Of a DNA stretch of 64,000 nt, positions 1-12,293 are shown piece after piece (the first letter of the stretch is position 1; every line of letters begins with the position of its first letter). Origin of the DNA: Phlebotomus papatasi (Eukaryota > Arthropoda > Insecta > Diptera > Psychodidae). The stretch spans positions 44,206,001-44,270,000 of the forward strand of contig NC_077222.1 in assembly GCF_024763615.1 (NCBI RefSeq), given 5' to 3'. The notes beneath the pieces are model-generated. The model had not been told where the DNA came from. It worked only from the letters and a program-made list of their open reading frames with translations, and made no database searches. A program made the translations under genes and the position numbers.

Positions 1-187
1 AATATAAACAATTTGTTTGATGCGTCGCACACGAACAGCTGATTTAAAAGCTGATTCTTTCGCACGTAATTTAGAATATTAGGAGTGGTTAGGAATTAAA
101 GAGAGAACTACTCTAAAAAGATATGGGGTAAAATATCCCAGCTTTGCGAAATGCTAGAACTCACGAGAAAGAACTCTCCAACTCAAA

Positions 188-305
188 CCGAACACTTTAA
201 ACGTCAGAAAAATTCCTGGTGACTAAAGATGATTCGAACCCGGGAAACTCGCATCATAGAGCGAGTGCTCTACTACTTGACTGACTTGACATATTGAGTG
301 TCCAA
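188..305 (-). repeat. tRNA-derived SINE fragment
   Basis: Read on the minus strand this has a tRNA-like head: a short arm-loop-arm around CTCGCTCTATGATGCGAG and a B-box-like GGTTCGAATC. It matches the head of the longer element at 5581-5863, including the flanking segment ending in TTCTGAC/TTCTGGC. It is degenerate and lacks the body and tail. Repeat of the same sequence elsewhere argues for a SINE rather than a working tRNA gene. Confidence 0.6.
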
Positions 306-1070
306 TAACAAGCATATGGACAAGTAAAAGAGTAGATCTGAGTAAGGTATATCATTTTCTGCTACTTATCGACTCAGTCCAATGCAGTCGCATTGGAAAT
401 TTGCAAATTTCGAGATCTTTCAATAAATTCCAAATTTAAGCGAATCGGTTGAAAAATATAGGTTCTCCAAACTTGACCTTCGGAAATTCGATATAGAATT
501 TTTTTATTTTTCGAACATAGGTGTCTAACGATGAAATATTCACCTTAACTAACTCCAAAATATAATCCAGAATTAAAGCAGCCGTTTTCGAAATAAACAA
601 AAAAACATAGTTTTGGAGTAGAAGTAGAAGAGGGTGGAGCGGAAAAGAAAAACAAAAACTGTCCTATATAATATTGACTGTATTGACTTATTGGGGGGTC
701 ATCAAAGACCTGAAGTCGATATCTCCCACTGTTTGGCCTGAAGCTGTGTCACAAATTGAAAAAAGTGGATTGTATAAGTTTTTTTTGTAAATTTTAGTCA
801 ATTTAGTTGTAATAAGGTTTGTAAAATGGATAAACTTATTTCTGTGTTGAAAGGATGTTCTTTCTCAGTTTGCCAAAATTTATTCTCACACTTTGTATGA
901 AAAATACTTTTGACAAAATTTGAACAAGATCCAATTGGCATATGATTTAATAAAAGTTTCCTAATTCTGCATAGAGGAACATACATATGATAAAGTTTTC
1001 TGGGAGAAAGTGACCAAACTTTTTTTACTCCTCGAACTCAAAGAGAGAGAGAGCAGTTATATATAATCTA
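306..1070. other. Noncoding stretch, no gene seen
   Basis: AT-rich sequence without a supported gene. The segment near 690-750 (gtcatcaaagacctgaagtcgatatc and following) resembles fragments of the REP-C type sequence found near 55.7 kb. Short open frames here look random. Confidence 0.4.
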
Positions 1071-1192
1071 GAGATGTGCAAGAACCGTTTGAAATCGAAT
1101 AAACGTTAAAATAAATTTGTTCAGGTAGCGTTTTGACCATTGACGTACGTTTCGCTTGGTGTTTGTTCGGTTTCACACGGTTCTTGCACATA
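1071..1192. repeat. Short foldback element, GAGATGTGCAAGAACC termini
   Basis: The left end GAGATGTGCAAGAACCGTTT is mirrored at the right end by cacggttcttgcacat, with TA on both sides. A second copy lies at 13876-14003, with the same ends and similar interior. This is a small non-autonomous TA-flanked element. Confidence 0.6.
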
Positions 1193-1394
1193 TATAATAT
1201 AATCTATTCTTTTCGAATTCGCGACACGGCTAAAGGTCAAACGGTAAGAAATATCGACTTTCGGTCTTCGACAACTTTTCCCCGCCATAAGTCAATGTTA
1301 TTTAGAACATTTTTCCCTTTTCAAAAAACGACTCCCAGAATTTTAGTTGAGATTACAATTTCAGCTTTTGTGAAATCCGACACAATTTCCGACA

Positions 1395-3110
1395 TGTTTT
1401 CTTACTCTAATTCCATAATGGTTTTCTTTTGAACCCACAGCTCCACAATTTTTTTTTATCACCAAAAGAATAACTTTTTACCGTAAATTTTTCACGGTGC
1501 TTTTTTAGTTTTTTAAATAAATCGTTTTAATTTTTTTCTTTTTATTTTATAAACGCTCTCTATAAAATCGTGTGCAAAACACGTACAGCACAATCACAAA
1601 ACGGTCTTAGAGACCGTTTGAATTGTGATGTAATTGAGTTGTGAAGAGTTGTGCGTGATTTTAAGTGCATTCTTAACTATTTTACGATTGAGTTGTGCGT
1701 GTTTTTTACATGATCTTAACCCTCTAACGTCCAATTCTTAAATATGCAAGAAGAAGTAGTGAGATATTTTTTCTAGATTAATTATGGTCCAATAAACTCA
1801 AAAATACCATCCGATCTTCATTATCTGTTCTAGTTTGGGCGCCAGGTGCGAAAATATAAAAAAAAATTAGAAACCATTTTCGCTTCTCAAATTTACATTT
1901 TAATTTCTTTCAAGTTGTTTAATTAAAATTTACAAAGTAGAATAACATATCTTTCAGTTAAAAATAAATTTATTTTAGACAGATAACTGTAAATTGGTAT
2001 TTTTCTTGAAATTGGAAATGAGTTTTTTTGCACAAAATTTTTTTGTTGCTTTTTCTCTGACCTGTCACACAAAACTGATGATAGCAACTAAACGAAGTGT
2101 CAAAATAGCATTGAACAGACTGGGCCATTGCTCTTTTAATCGATTTTCAAAGAAGCAATGGAGAAGTGATATGACACCTTCATTTTTTTCGATTAGATAA
2201 CTCACTGAGAACAGCGCCATCTAGTGTAAGTAAATTGTCCAAGGCGGGAAATATTTTCAGTTGTTCAAAACAATGTAATTCACATTATTCACATGTATTT
2301 TATACTAAACTTTAATTTCACTAAGCCTAGACTCATTTTAAATGTATTTCAAAAGTTTTCACAAGAGTTTTATGAGTAAAATTTCCTTTGTTTTGATTTT
2401 TCCTGGCATCAGCTGATTTCGATGGTGGTCGATGAAATTTCGAACAGTGAATTCAAATAGAGAATGTTAACGGACTATGTAATATGAAAGTGTCAAGAAA
2501 AAGCAATTGACCGGGCAATTGCTTTTTGCTTTTTGTTCAAGGTATTTAAATTTGGCTAATTTTACTAAAATATCATTTTCTTTTTACAGAATATTGTCTC
2601 AGAGAACGGAAAAAGATCAAATTGATGCAAAAATTGGTTTGATGCCGCAATTCTTTGTATATTTTTTCCACGTGTAAAAAAGCAATGAAGAAGTAAAAAA
2701 GCAATGACCATATAAAAAAGCCCAGTCTGTTCGATGTGAATGAGTTCAAACTTTCAAAAGATGTTAATAAGACTATTACCGAAGACACTACATCAATTTT
2801 AAATCAATAAAACCATTATTGTCGCTGTAAATACGATTTTTATGATGCTACCCTGCAGTGACTCTTAACGGTTAGAGGGTTAAAGATCGGTTTTTTTGTA
2901 CGTCTTTTGTATACAATTTTAGAGACCGTTTAAATTTTTTTTTAATTTAAAATGATTATTAAAAAAACTAAAAAAAAAGAATCGTGAAAAATTTATGGTA
3001 GAAGTTAGTCTTTTGGTGACAAAAAAATTGTGAAGCACTGTTTTAAAAAGAAAAAGAATCATGGAATTTGAGTAAATATGAAAACAGGGTCAATGAAAAA
3101 AAAATTAAAA
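1395..3110. repeat. Foldback element interrupted by a TTAA element
   Basis: A stretch around 1440-1510 (cacaattttttttt, tcaccaaaagaa, ccgtaaatttttcacg) is repeated in reverse complement around 2980-3050. The flanks farther out also pair weakly. The two arms surround the complete TTAA-flanked element at 1716-2883, so this is an older inverted-repeat element split by a younger insertion. The outer ends are approximate. Confidence 0.5.
1716..2883. mobile_element. TTAA-flanked non-autonomous element (piggyBac-like), copy 1
   Basis: It starts TTAACCCTCTAACG and ends CGGTTAGAGGGTTAA, so the termini are inverted and both carry TTAA, the usual piggyBac target. Interior blocks (tttctctgacctgtcacacaa and others) recur in copies at 10253-11162 and 57233-57753, and the left end recurs at 62959. 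No transposase frame is visible, so mobilisation in trans is inferred. Confidence 0.7.
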
Positions 3111-3169
3111 ACAGCAAAAAATTGTGAAACACCGAATTATGAAACACCGTTTTGACATTTATAGATCAC

Positions 3170-3601
3170 GAATATAATATAAGCTAAAAAGCGATTTTCG
3201 TGGACGTCCATCCCGTTCGTCCTGTAAAAACTTGTGGAGAGAAAACGGTGAAAGATATCGACAAGCGGTTAAAAAAGTCTTGACCGTACTGTATTTTCGA
3301 TGTTTATAAAGCGACTTCAACGAATTTCGTTTTTAGTATATCTTACATCAGATCGAGACCTTTCTAACGGTGTGTCGCCTCCGTCCCCACTGTTCTCCGA
3401 CCCTCACTATATTCAAATTGACTGGGCTTTATTTCTAATGTTTATTAATCGATTTTACTGAACTTTCTTTTATTTGTTGACCTTCTGCACTCTCAGACTA
3501 TTTAAAATAAAAAATGACCAGTGATTAGCCCAGATAAACTTATGGTAGCTGAGGTTTTTTACAGGTGACCTCGAAATTAGATTTCTGGGCTTATCACTGG
3601 T
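3170..3601. repeat. REP-B fragment ending in a hairpin beside the N gap
   Basis: From about 3170 the sequence follows 46930-48060 in order (gattttcgtggacgtcc, agatatcgacaagcggtt, gtttattaatcgatttt). It ends with a compact hairpin at 3517-3601: accagtgattagcccag pairs with ctgggcttatcactggt. The hairpin arms match the ends of the larger foldback at 48037-48363. The last base before the gap is the end of the hairpin. Confidence 0.6.
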
Positions 3602-4101
3602 NNNNNNNNNNNNNNNNNNNNNNNNNNNNNNNNNNNNNNNNNNNNNNNNNNNNNNNNNNNNNNNNNNNNNNNNNNNNNNNNNNNNNNNNNNNNNNNNNNN
3701 NNNNNNNNNNNNNNNNNNNNNNNNNNNNNNNNNNNNNNNNNNNNNNNNNNNNNNNNNNNNNNNNNNNNNNNNNNNNNNNNNNNNNNNNNNNNNNNNNNNN
3801 NNNNNNNNNNNNNNNNNNNNNNNNNNNNNNNNNNNNNNNNNNNNNNNNNNNNNNNNNNNNNNNNNNNNNNNNNNNNNNNNNNNNNNNNNNNNNNNNNNNN
3901 NNNNNNNNNNNNNNNNNNNNNNNNNNNNNNNNNNNNNNNNNNNNNNNNNNNNNNNNNNNNNNNNNNNNNNNNNNNNNNNNNNNNNNNNNNNNNNNNNNNN
4001 NNNNNNNNNNNNNNNNNNNNNNNNNNNNNNNNNNNNNNNNNNNNNNNNNNNNNNNNNNNNNNNNNNNNNNNNNNNNNNNNNNNNNNNNNNNNNNNNNNNN
4101 N
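3602..4101. other. Assembly gap of 500 N
   Basis: An exact run of 500 N, a placeholder length typical of scaffolding. Open frames across it have no meaning. Confidence 0.99.
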
Positions 4102-4585
4102 TAAATTCAATGCAAAATTAAGAATTTCTCTAGATTTACGCAGGGATTTTGGAGTGTGTTTACAGCGAATTCATGATTTTATATACATAGAGCTCGATAT
4201 AAAAAAATATGAAAATAGATTTTAAAAAATCATAGTATTATCATTAATTTTATAATTTTTGTGAGTTTTTGGAACAAACTTTCATTTAAAAAAAAATGAA
4301 GATTTTTGCGAGTTGTTACAAAGTGTCTTATGTCTATAAATAATGATGTAGATCCACCCGATGACTACTTAAATCAACTTAATTTTTGGGCTTAAAAGAG
4401 AAAACTGTATATATACTGAAATATGTTAAAGGAATCAGAAATTTTTTACAGATATTTTTATTAAGATCTTTTTTTTTGGTTTTTCTTTATAATTTTTTCC
4501 GTATAAAATTTTCCGTATGCATTATAGTAAAATGAAATATAACACAATGTGATTTGTGGTAAAACAGAACCATATTTTTCTAACT
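4102..4585. other. Noncoding, probable 3' flank of the DUF1647-like gene
   Basis: AT-rich sequence downstream of the minus-strand stop codon at 4586-4588. It probably contains the 3' UTR of that gene. No other structure stands out. Confidence 0.4.
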
Positions 4586-5575
4586 TTAATCTTCTGTAAA
4601 CGGATGTTCTGAAGTATCACTCATATTTCTTCGTTTATTTTCTAATGTTTTGGTTGCTTGTTCGAGAGACTCCATGTAGAACGTATTTGGTTCAAAAATG
4701 GAGTACTTTTTCTCATCGAAACCAAATGTTAATCCCAGTACAATATTGAAGGCAGATGCATCGTAACCATGACATCCTGAATATCGATACTGTGGCTTCT
4801 TATTGAATTTGCAACCACCAGATTGAGCCCCTGGAAAATCATCACAATTATTTAATTACTTGTAGTCTCTATTTCGACTAACATTTTTATATGAAGAAGT
4901 TTTGAAAAAAAAAGTAATTATGAAGAAAAAATTCAATTTTAATTCAATTAATTTTCTTAATCTCATTTCGTCTTGTTAGCCCCATTCCCAAGCGTTCATC
5001 ACCGTCTTACCGGTTATTCCAACCTCCAGGACTAAACGATCGAAATGTCCCTTCGCGGGCTGTATGTTATTTGTTACAGTATCATTGTTACATTTGCTTT
5101 GGGAATAGACCCAACAGAATTGAGAGAGGAAAAAATACCACTTCTTCCGAGCCAAGGGCTATTTGGAAAAATGGGAAAAAAAATCGCACAGAGCTCCTAC
5201 TACCGGTTTGTTCAAACATTCCTGGAATTTTTCTTCTAATTTGTGTTGTGGTCTGTAACGTATTTTATTTTTATTCCATATTATTCGATACCTTACAAAA
5301 ATTCCAAATAAAATAAGTAAAATTTATAATAAAAGCTCAAATAATTATTTCATGAGAGATTTTTAACACAATTTTAAAGTTTTAAGAATTGTACATAAAT
5401 AAGTACAATCTGAACAGTAATGTTGATTTAACCTTGAAAATCAGCTAAGAGGGATGAAAGAGCTATAACCGCTATAACTCATAATAACATTTGTCTTGTG
5501 TCATTTCAATAATAGTAAATGAAATCTAGATCCGACTATGTATACCTGCGATTTGAAAGTCATTTATATCGAATA

Positions 5576-5607
<32 letters not shown>

Positions 5608-8600
5608 GCTGGCTGGCACAACATTCCATGAAGAAACAAGGCCTTCCCGCAAGGGGTTTTCTAGACATACATTATTATTTATTCTTGTACGGGATGGGGT
5701 TGTCAGTCCCATGTCCCGTGGAATCAAGTGCAGTGAAAGCTCACTGGATGCAATCCGAAGACTTTTAACGCCAGAAAAATTACTGGTGACCTAAAGGGGA
5801 TTCGAAACGGAGACATTTGCATCATAGAGCGAGTGCTCTACCACTTGACCCATTGAGTACCCGAAATAAAAATAGAAATAGCATTGTACATATACAGTAG
5901 AGTTCCTCAAATTTAAACATTTGAGGGGGGGGGTATACTCACTCTTCAAATTTGAACAATATTTTCAAAAACGTTACGGAATTCATATGAAATTCACTTT
6001 CCCTAAATTATGATTAATAACTTTCGAGCCTTTAGAGAATATATAAATGTCATTTATTGTGAAATAAATGGAATTTGTTGCAATTTGTTGGAATTTGTTG
6101 GAATTTTCATTCATCCAGAATATGATTTTTTTAACATAACCCCACAATTGACATTTTGAATTCTAACGTCGTTCGAATTTGAGAGATTCAGATTTGAGAG
6201 ACTCTACTGTAATTCATACTCCACGTAAAACTTTCCTCACATAACCTCAAATTTTACATTTTGAACACAACCGTCGTTCAAATTTGAGAAACTCGACTGT
6301 AATATTATAATGAATATCAAGAAAATCTACATTACATTAAATCTACATTAAAAGTTCAGAAAACCTCCATAAGATTCACTAATCTCAAAAATGTATTTTT
6401 TTTATTCAAGATTGCATTTTATTTCTAAACTTGTCTGAAAATTCCTACATTACGTTTCCCGACTTCTAATTAAAATTTAATTTTTGCTTAAATTGCGATA
6501 ATAGAAAATTTAAAAATAAAATTAATATGTGGGAAATGTATTGTATATTTATAAATAGACAATGCTCAAAAGAAACCAGGCAGATTTGGATCCACGACTG
6601 ACAAATAATGGTTCAAGTCGAGAGACGCATTATTAGTAAATTGACTCAATAAAGTTTATAAACTTTAAAAAAAATGAGTTAAAATACAAAAATTATTTAC
6701 AATTACTATTAATTTATTCAGAATTCTTTCATATTTGATTATATTTATTTCAGAATACCCACATATGTACACTGTGCGACAAAATTTATCTTTTTTTTCA
6801 AATCTGAAATCCGTTTGTCGCGGTCATGTTTAGATTTTTTAAAATATGCATATTTTTGTTATTTGATGTTTACCAAAATTTAAAATTTTATAATCTCTGG
6901 TTCTAATTGTCCTATGATAATTCTATTGAGCATAAATAAAGCGTCATTTCGTCCATTACAACCCTTCTAAACATGTCAAGGACTTACTATGTAATGAAAG
7001 GTAATTGAAAAATCTAAAAAAAAACTCACCTTTAATCCTGACCTGATTATGTTTAGAAGGATTGTAGGACAATGAAATTACATGCCAGTTAAGTTCAATA
7101 GAATTAACATAAGACAATTAAAACCAGAATGAATTTTTGACTTTTGGTAAACACCAAAAAACAAAAAATACATAGGGTAGAGTCAGTACTTTTTCGCCAG
7201 TAAGCACTTTTTCGCCACCTACAAATAAAATCACTTTTTCAGGGAATTATGAGCTCATGGAACTACGAAATGATTATTACTTCGTAACCTCTAGTCCAAC
7301 GGATCAGAAAACCATAACTGGTGCTCCACCGACTAGATTATTTGCAAGTTAATTGAAGAAATTGTCAACAAGGTGAACAGTCACCAAAAAAATATGGAGT
7401 TCTTAATAAACTTGTCAACGCTCAGACAAATTGTCTTGCAATATTTTATGTTTTTGCAGTACAGTATTTGATATTTTTTCACTGAAAGTCACTTTGTTAT
7501 TAATTAAGCTTCGCTCTAATATCATTATTTAATAATGTTTTCCAAAAAAATAAAGAAATACGGATGTGGTGAAATAGGGCTTACTTTTTTCTGTTGTGTA
7601 AGTACTTTTCGCCACTCATTTTTCCAAGCATTTTACAAGTGGCGCACCTCGCGGAATTTAGTTGAAACAGACGTAATTGTCAATTGATTTTTGTCGCAAA
7701 CAAAAAATGTGCAAAAAATCATTCGAAATACTCTAATAATTGTCTAATATAGGTGTTAAATAAGAAAAGTACTGTGCAATGTACTTTTGCGGGTTTTCAA
7801 AAGCTACTGTTTCTTAAAAATCAATTAAAAACAAGTGGCAAAAAAGTGCTTACACAGTGGCGGAAAAGTGTTTACAAAGTGGCGAAAAGTACTGAAACAT
7901 GCATTGTTGCAGGAAATGTATTTTTTCAACTAGATGCCCAAAAATTCCCGAAAAGTCTCCTGGTTCATTAGAGAGACAATGCTTCAAAGCACTTGTACAG
8001 AAAATTTCTTTTTATTTCGACAAAAATTTTAAGAATTACAAGGGCACAAAACCTTAAGGTGGCGAAAAGGGCTTACTCTACCCTATTTAAAAAAATGTAA
8101 TCGTGACTGTGACAGATTTTAGATTTAAGATCCTTAAATGATTCTCCAACAGGTTTTGGCACTCTCGACAACATTATTTTTAATGAATCGATCTAATTAG
8201 TATTATGAAAAAGAAGAAAATTCACAAAACTTCAACATTGATTTAGTAATTTACTCTTCTTTCAAGAACAATCTTTTGGTCATAAAATTCATACTATTCG
8301 TACTATTTGAGTTGCTTAACTAAAAAAGTAAAACAATTATAAATTATATACGGCTTTTGATGGTTAAGAAAGTAAAAAAATGTTTTATTTTTATAGTGGC
8401 CATGTGAAGTATTTAATTAATTTTTGATGGAATGAGATAGACCCTATTCAGAATTGAAATATTGGTAAAAAAAACACAGATTGTATTTCAAATCGAATTT
8501 CACACATTTTAGCTAGTCATTTTACAATAAGTATGCCAATTAATACAAATTTGAAAATGTTTGTATACTTAAATTCTGGTTCATATATGTGTAAAATTTT

Positions 8601-11600
8601 GAAAAATGCATAGAAAGACCATGTTTATTGTGAGGTGGTCGCGTCTCGCGTCCCCGAACAGTGTATGAACTGGGCTAATTTTTATAACATTTTAACATTT
8701 TAAAAAAACGATTGGATTCATTCGGTAAGATTACGAATATTTTTTGTTAAGAAATATGAATATTCAAATGGTTAATGCCTTAACATTTTAAAAATGAAAC
8801 TGCTGATATAAGGTAAAGTACCCTGTTTCTCAACTCGGCCAGTGCGACTATTTATTCAATTTAATTAGATTTGTTATAATATGATCTTACCGATTTAACA
8901 TTATAAGGTGTATTATATTATATATAACGTAAATCAGTGAAAATTTCATAGAAGTTGACTATAAAACGTTAAAAAATTGGTTAAATAATTCAACTGACCG
9001 AGTTGAGAAACTGGCCGACTAGAGGGTACTTTACCTTACATGTTTTTTTTTTAATACGAGCCTAAAACTATATAATTAAATATTCAAAAATCAACGACTG
9101 GTATTTTCTCAGTGTTGTTTGTGAGGTAGCCACTCGTCCTTTATAATGCCCAACGCACAATAACTTTTGTTCACTAGTTCACTCTCATAGGAAATTTTGT
9201 AAACATATTTACAAACAAAAGTTATTGTGCACTGAGCATTATTCTCTAATTACTAGGAGTATGCGTAGTGAGCGTTGTCAAGGTTGTATTGCTAGGATCT
9301 TAATTAATTTTATTACGACTATTATAAGATATCTTTCTCTACTCTACGCTTAAGAAGAAAAATACAAACTAACGATCAAAGCAGGGTTTAAAAAAAAATT
9401 GCTTTAGAACACTGAACGAAAAAAAAACTAGTAAAATTGAATAATACAGAAAACAAAAACTTACCAATAGGATGAATACATTCTGGTGTAAGCGTGCACT
9501 TAATCCAGGGCAATAAAATTCTTTCATTCACAATAGGAGTGCTAATGAAGAAGACCACATCCATCTCTACCATGGGCAAGAAGAGAAAACTCTCCTTCGT
9601 CACTTGAAAATATTCGAACATTTTTGGATGGGTTCGGGCAGACACAGCCTGCCTAGTAACCCATCCTAGCACGCCACTTCCACTCTCGTTCACAATTTTC
9701 AGGAGATCATGTAAATCGTGACTGCTACCACGCATTCGAACGCTGTTCTCAATAAAAAGCACTGTGTGTGTCCGCATGAGGGCGTCTTTGATTAAAAGTG
9801 GTCGAAACGCATGCATCTCCTCGTCCATGACATGGGAGGGATAAAGTCTCAAGTCGTAGGATATCACAGAACACTTTGAACTATTGCAAAATCCACTGAT
9901 ACCACGGAAATCTTCGTCTGACAGTCCCAGGTCGTAGATCAACAGAGGTTCATTGGGCAAGCGTTGGGCCATATTTTGTGCAAGTAGGATCACCGATGCC
10001 ACCTGACCCTTCAATGCATAAGTTACTATAGAAAAATTTGATTTGGTGCCATTGTAAATTGTCTGTGTAAAACCGAGGAGTCCCAAAAACTTCGGTTCAA
10101 TCTCCAATTTCTTTTCATCGGATACTCTGAGTTGTTCCTGTTGAGAGTAAGATATAAGTAAATAAATAAATAAATAAGAGCTATAGGGAGCTTGGCTTAA
10201 TAATACTTGTTATTGGAAAGAGTATAAGTAATTAATTATGAGTAATTAATGATTAACCCCCTAACAGTATTTTCTTTAACATGCGAAAAAAACTTGTAAG
10301 AAAATGTTTTCTAGGATAATTATGATCCAAAAAAGTCAAAAACCCATCCATCTTCATGATCTCTTTTAGTTTGGGTGCTAGGTGAGAAAATATAATTTTT
10401 TTGAACTCTTTTTGCTTCTAAAATTCACATTTTTCCTTTTCCAATTTCTTTTTTTTTTCAAATAAAATATTTAAAGTAGAACGGCATAATCTTTCAGTAA
10501 AAAATAATTTTATTTTAGTCGGATAACTTTAAATCGATATTTATCTTGAAATTGGAAAAGAGTTTTTTTGCACAAATATTTTTTGTTGCTTTTTCTCTGA
10601 CCTGTCACACAAAACGGGGGATAGCAATTAAACGAAGAGTCAAACTGAGTTCAAATTTTCAAAAGATGTTAATGATACTATATATTACCGAGGATACTAT
10701 AGCACTTTTAAATAAATAAAAACTTAGTATTCGCAATAAATGTGATTTTTGTGAAGACCGTCTTACGGCGTTATCACACTTACACATTAAAATTTTAATG
10801 TGATTCACATTAATTGTTGCTTGTGAGCATCCAAATATGTTATTTGTGTCTTTGAGTCACTTAATATTAAAGATAAAGAAGTGGACTTGGCCTGCAAAAA
10901 TAAGTTTAAATTTACCTAAAGCATAAATATTTTTCACATTAAAAAATTAAAGAGAAAATCGCATTAATGCTATAAATCAATTTATATGAAATTTTGCGGG
11001 CCAAGTCTACCTTTTTATCAACAAATAGATAAAATTTTGAATATAAAATGATTCAAACACACAAATTACACATTTGGACCCTCACCAGCGACAATTAATG
11101 TGAATCATATTAAAATTTTAATGTGCAAGTGTGATAACACAGTTACACAGTCTGAGGGTTAAAATATATACCGCATTTTCGTTCTTAGGAGACCTTTTTA
11201 TATTTACGAATTGACAAATAATGTTTCCTAAATTAGAGTGTTTAAAGTGATATATCTCAACTTCAGATACAGATTATTAAACGAGTGATCTATTGTTTAA
11301 AAACTTGGTTGATTCGATTTCAAAATCAGCTACATTTTATAAGCTTAGGCTACACCATGGTCACCCAGAATAATTTATATCGAAGAAGACACTTGATTGC
11401 AATACCATTTTTGGCCAGGAAGGAAGGGAAATATGGAAAGGAGTGGAATAAGAGAAGAATGCATGACTTATGTTTGGTTATTTTTCCAAAGAGTAGTTTT
11501 TGGAAGGGAAAGGAGATGTGTGGGAACAAGAATCTCTGTCATATTTTTATCGCGTGCAAAATTGCAGAATTCTTTAGTATGGATGAATTAAAAAAAAAGT

Positions 11601-12240
11601 ATCTTCATCTACTGGTTACATTATCTACTAGTTACGGCTTAGTTAATAATTTTTACAAAATTAATAAAGAGCTGAAAGTCTAAACTTACTAAATTACTGG
11701 GCTATAATTTCTTCTGGCATTATTTTCTTGTCAATATGTTTTAACATATAATTCAAAAAAAGTAACAATTTTATTACTTTACATCGTCAATTAAATCAGC
11801 ATTTATCGTATCTTTATTTAGCAGTATGGGGCAGTAGCAGTAGTAAACATGGGATAGCACGAAACACTGATATTTATGTCTGCACTACTACGACTTATGT
11901 CGGCCATTTCTTCAGTGGACAAAGAACCCTATTTTTCTACCTAATCATATATGACTTAGTAGATAAAAAAGGGTAGATAAAATAGACCTATAGGTCTCGT
12001 CTTCTAAAACCTAATATCTAATTAAAAGACTTGCAGTGTTTACTGCAACCCCGCCTTTACTTCTGCCCCGGTTTCCCCTAGGTATTCCAGAGTACGTCTT
12101 TTTACAGTAAAAATGATATGCTTATTCTTTTCGTCCCAGACTAAGTCGTCTGAGAGCAATTTGGGTAATTTTGTCAGGTGTATATATCTGAAAAGTGAAA
12201 TTGTGAAAAGGAAGTTAGGACAAAAACTCATTTACATGAC

Positions 12241-12293
<53 letters not shown>

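Noticed and set aside
3565..4104. Open frames across the N gap on both strands
   Set aside because: They consist of unknown residues; no evidence of coding.
5045..5239. Short frames starting in a dispersed repeat, with a signal-peptide-like start
   Set aside because: The start is inside sequence shared with 47.8 kb; no domain, no splice partner.
5780..5863. Possible tRNA gene on the minus strand
   Set aside because: Box A and B are present but stems are imperfect and it continues into a SINE body and ATT tail.
7753..7971. 72-aa frame
   Set aside because: Made of the repeated gtggcgaaaagt units inside a MITE.
11285..11683. 132-aa plus-strand frame in the DUF1647-like intron
   Set aside because: No recognisable domain, no conserved pattern, AT-rich composition like its surroundings.
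12040..12231. 63-aa minus-strand frame
   Set aside because: No domain; part of sequence loosely repeated elsewhere.
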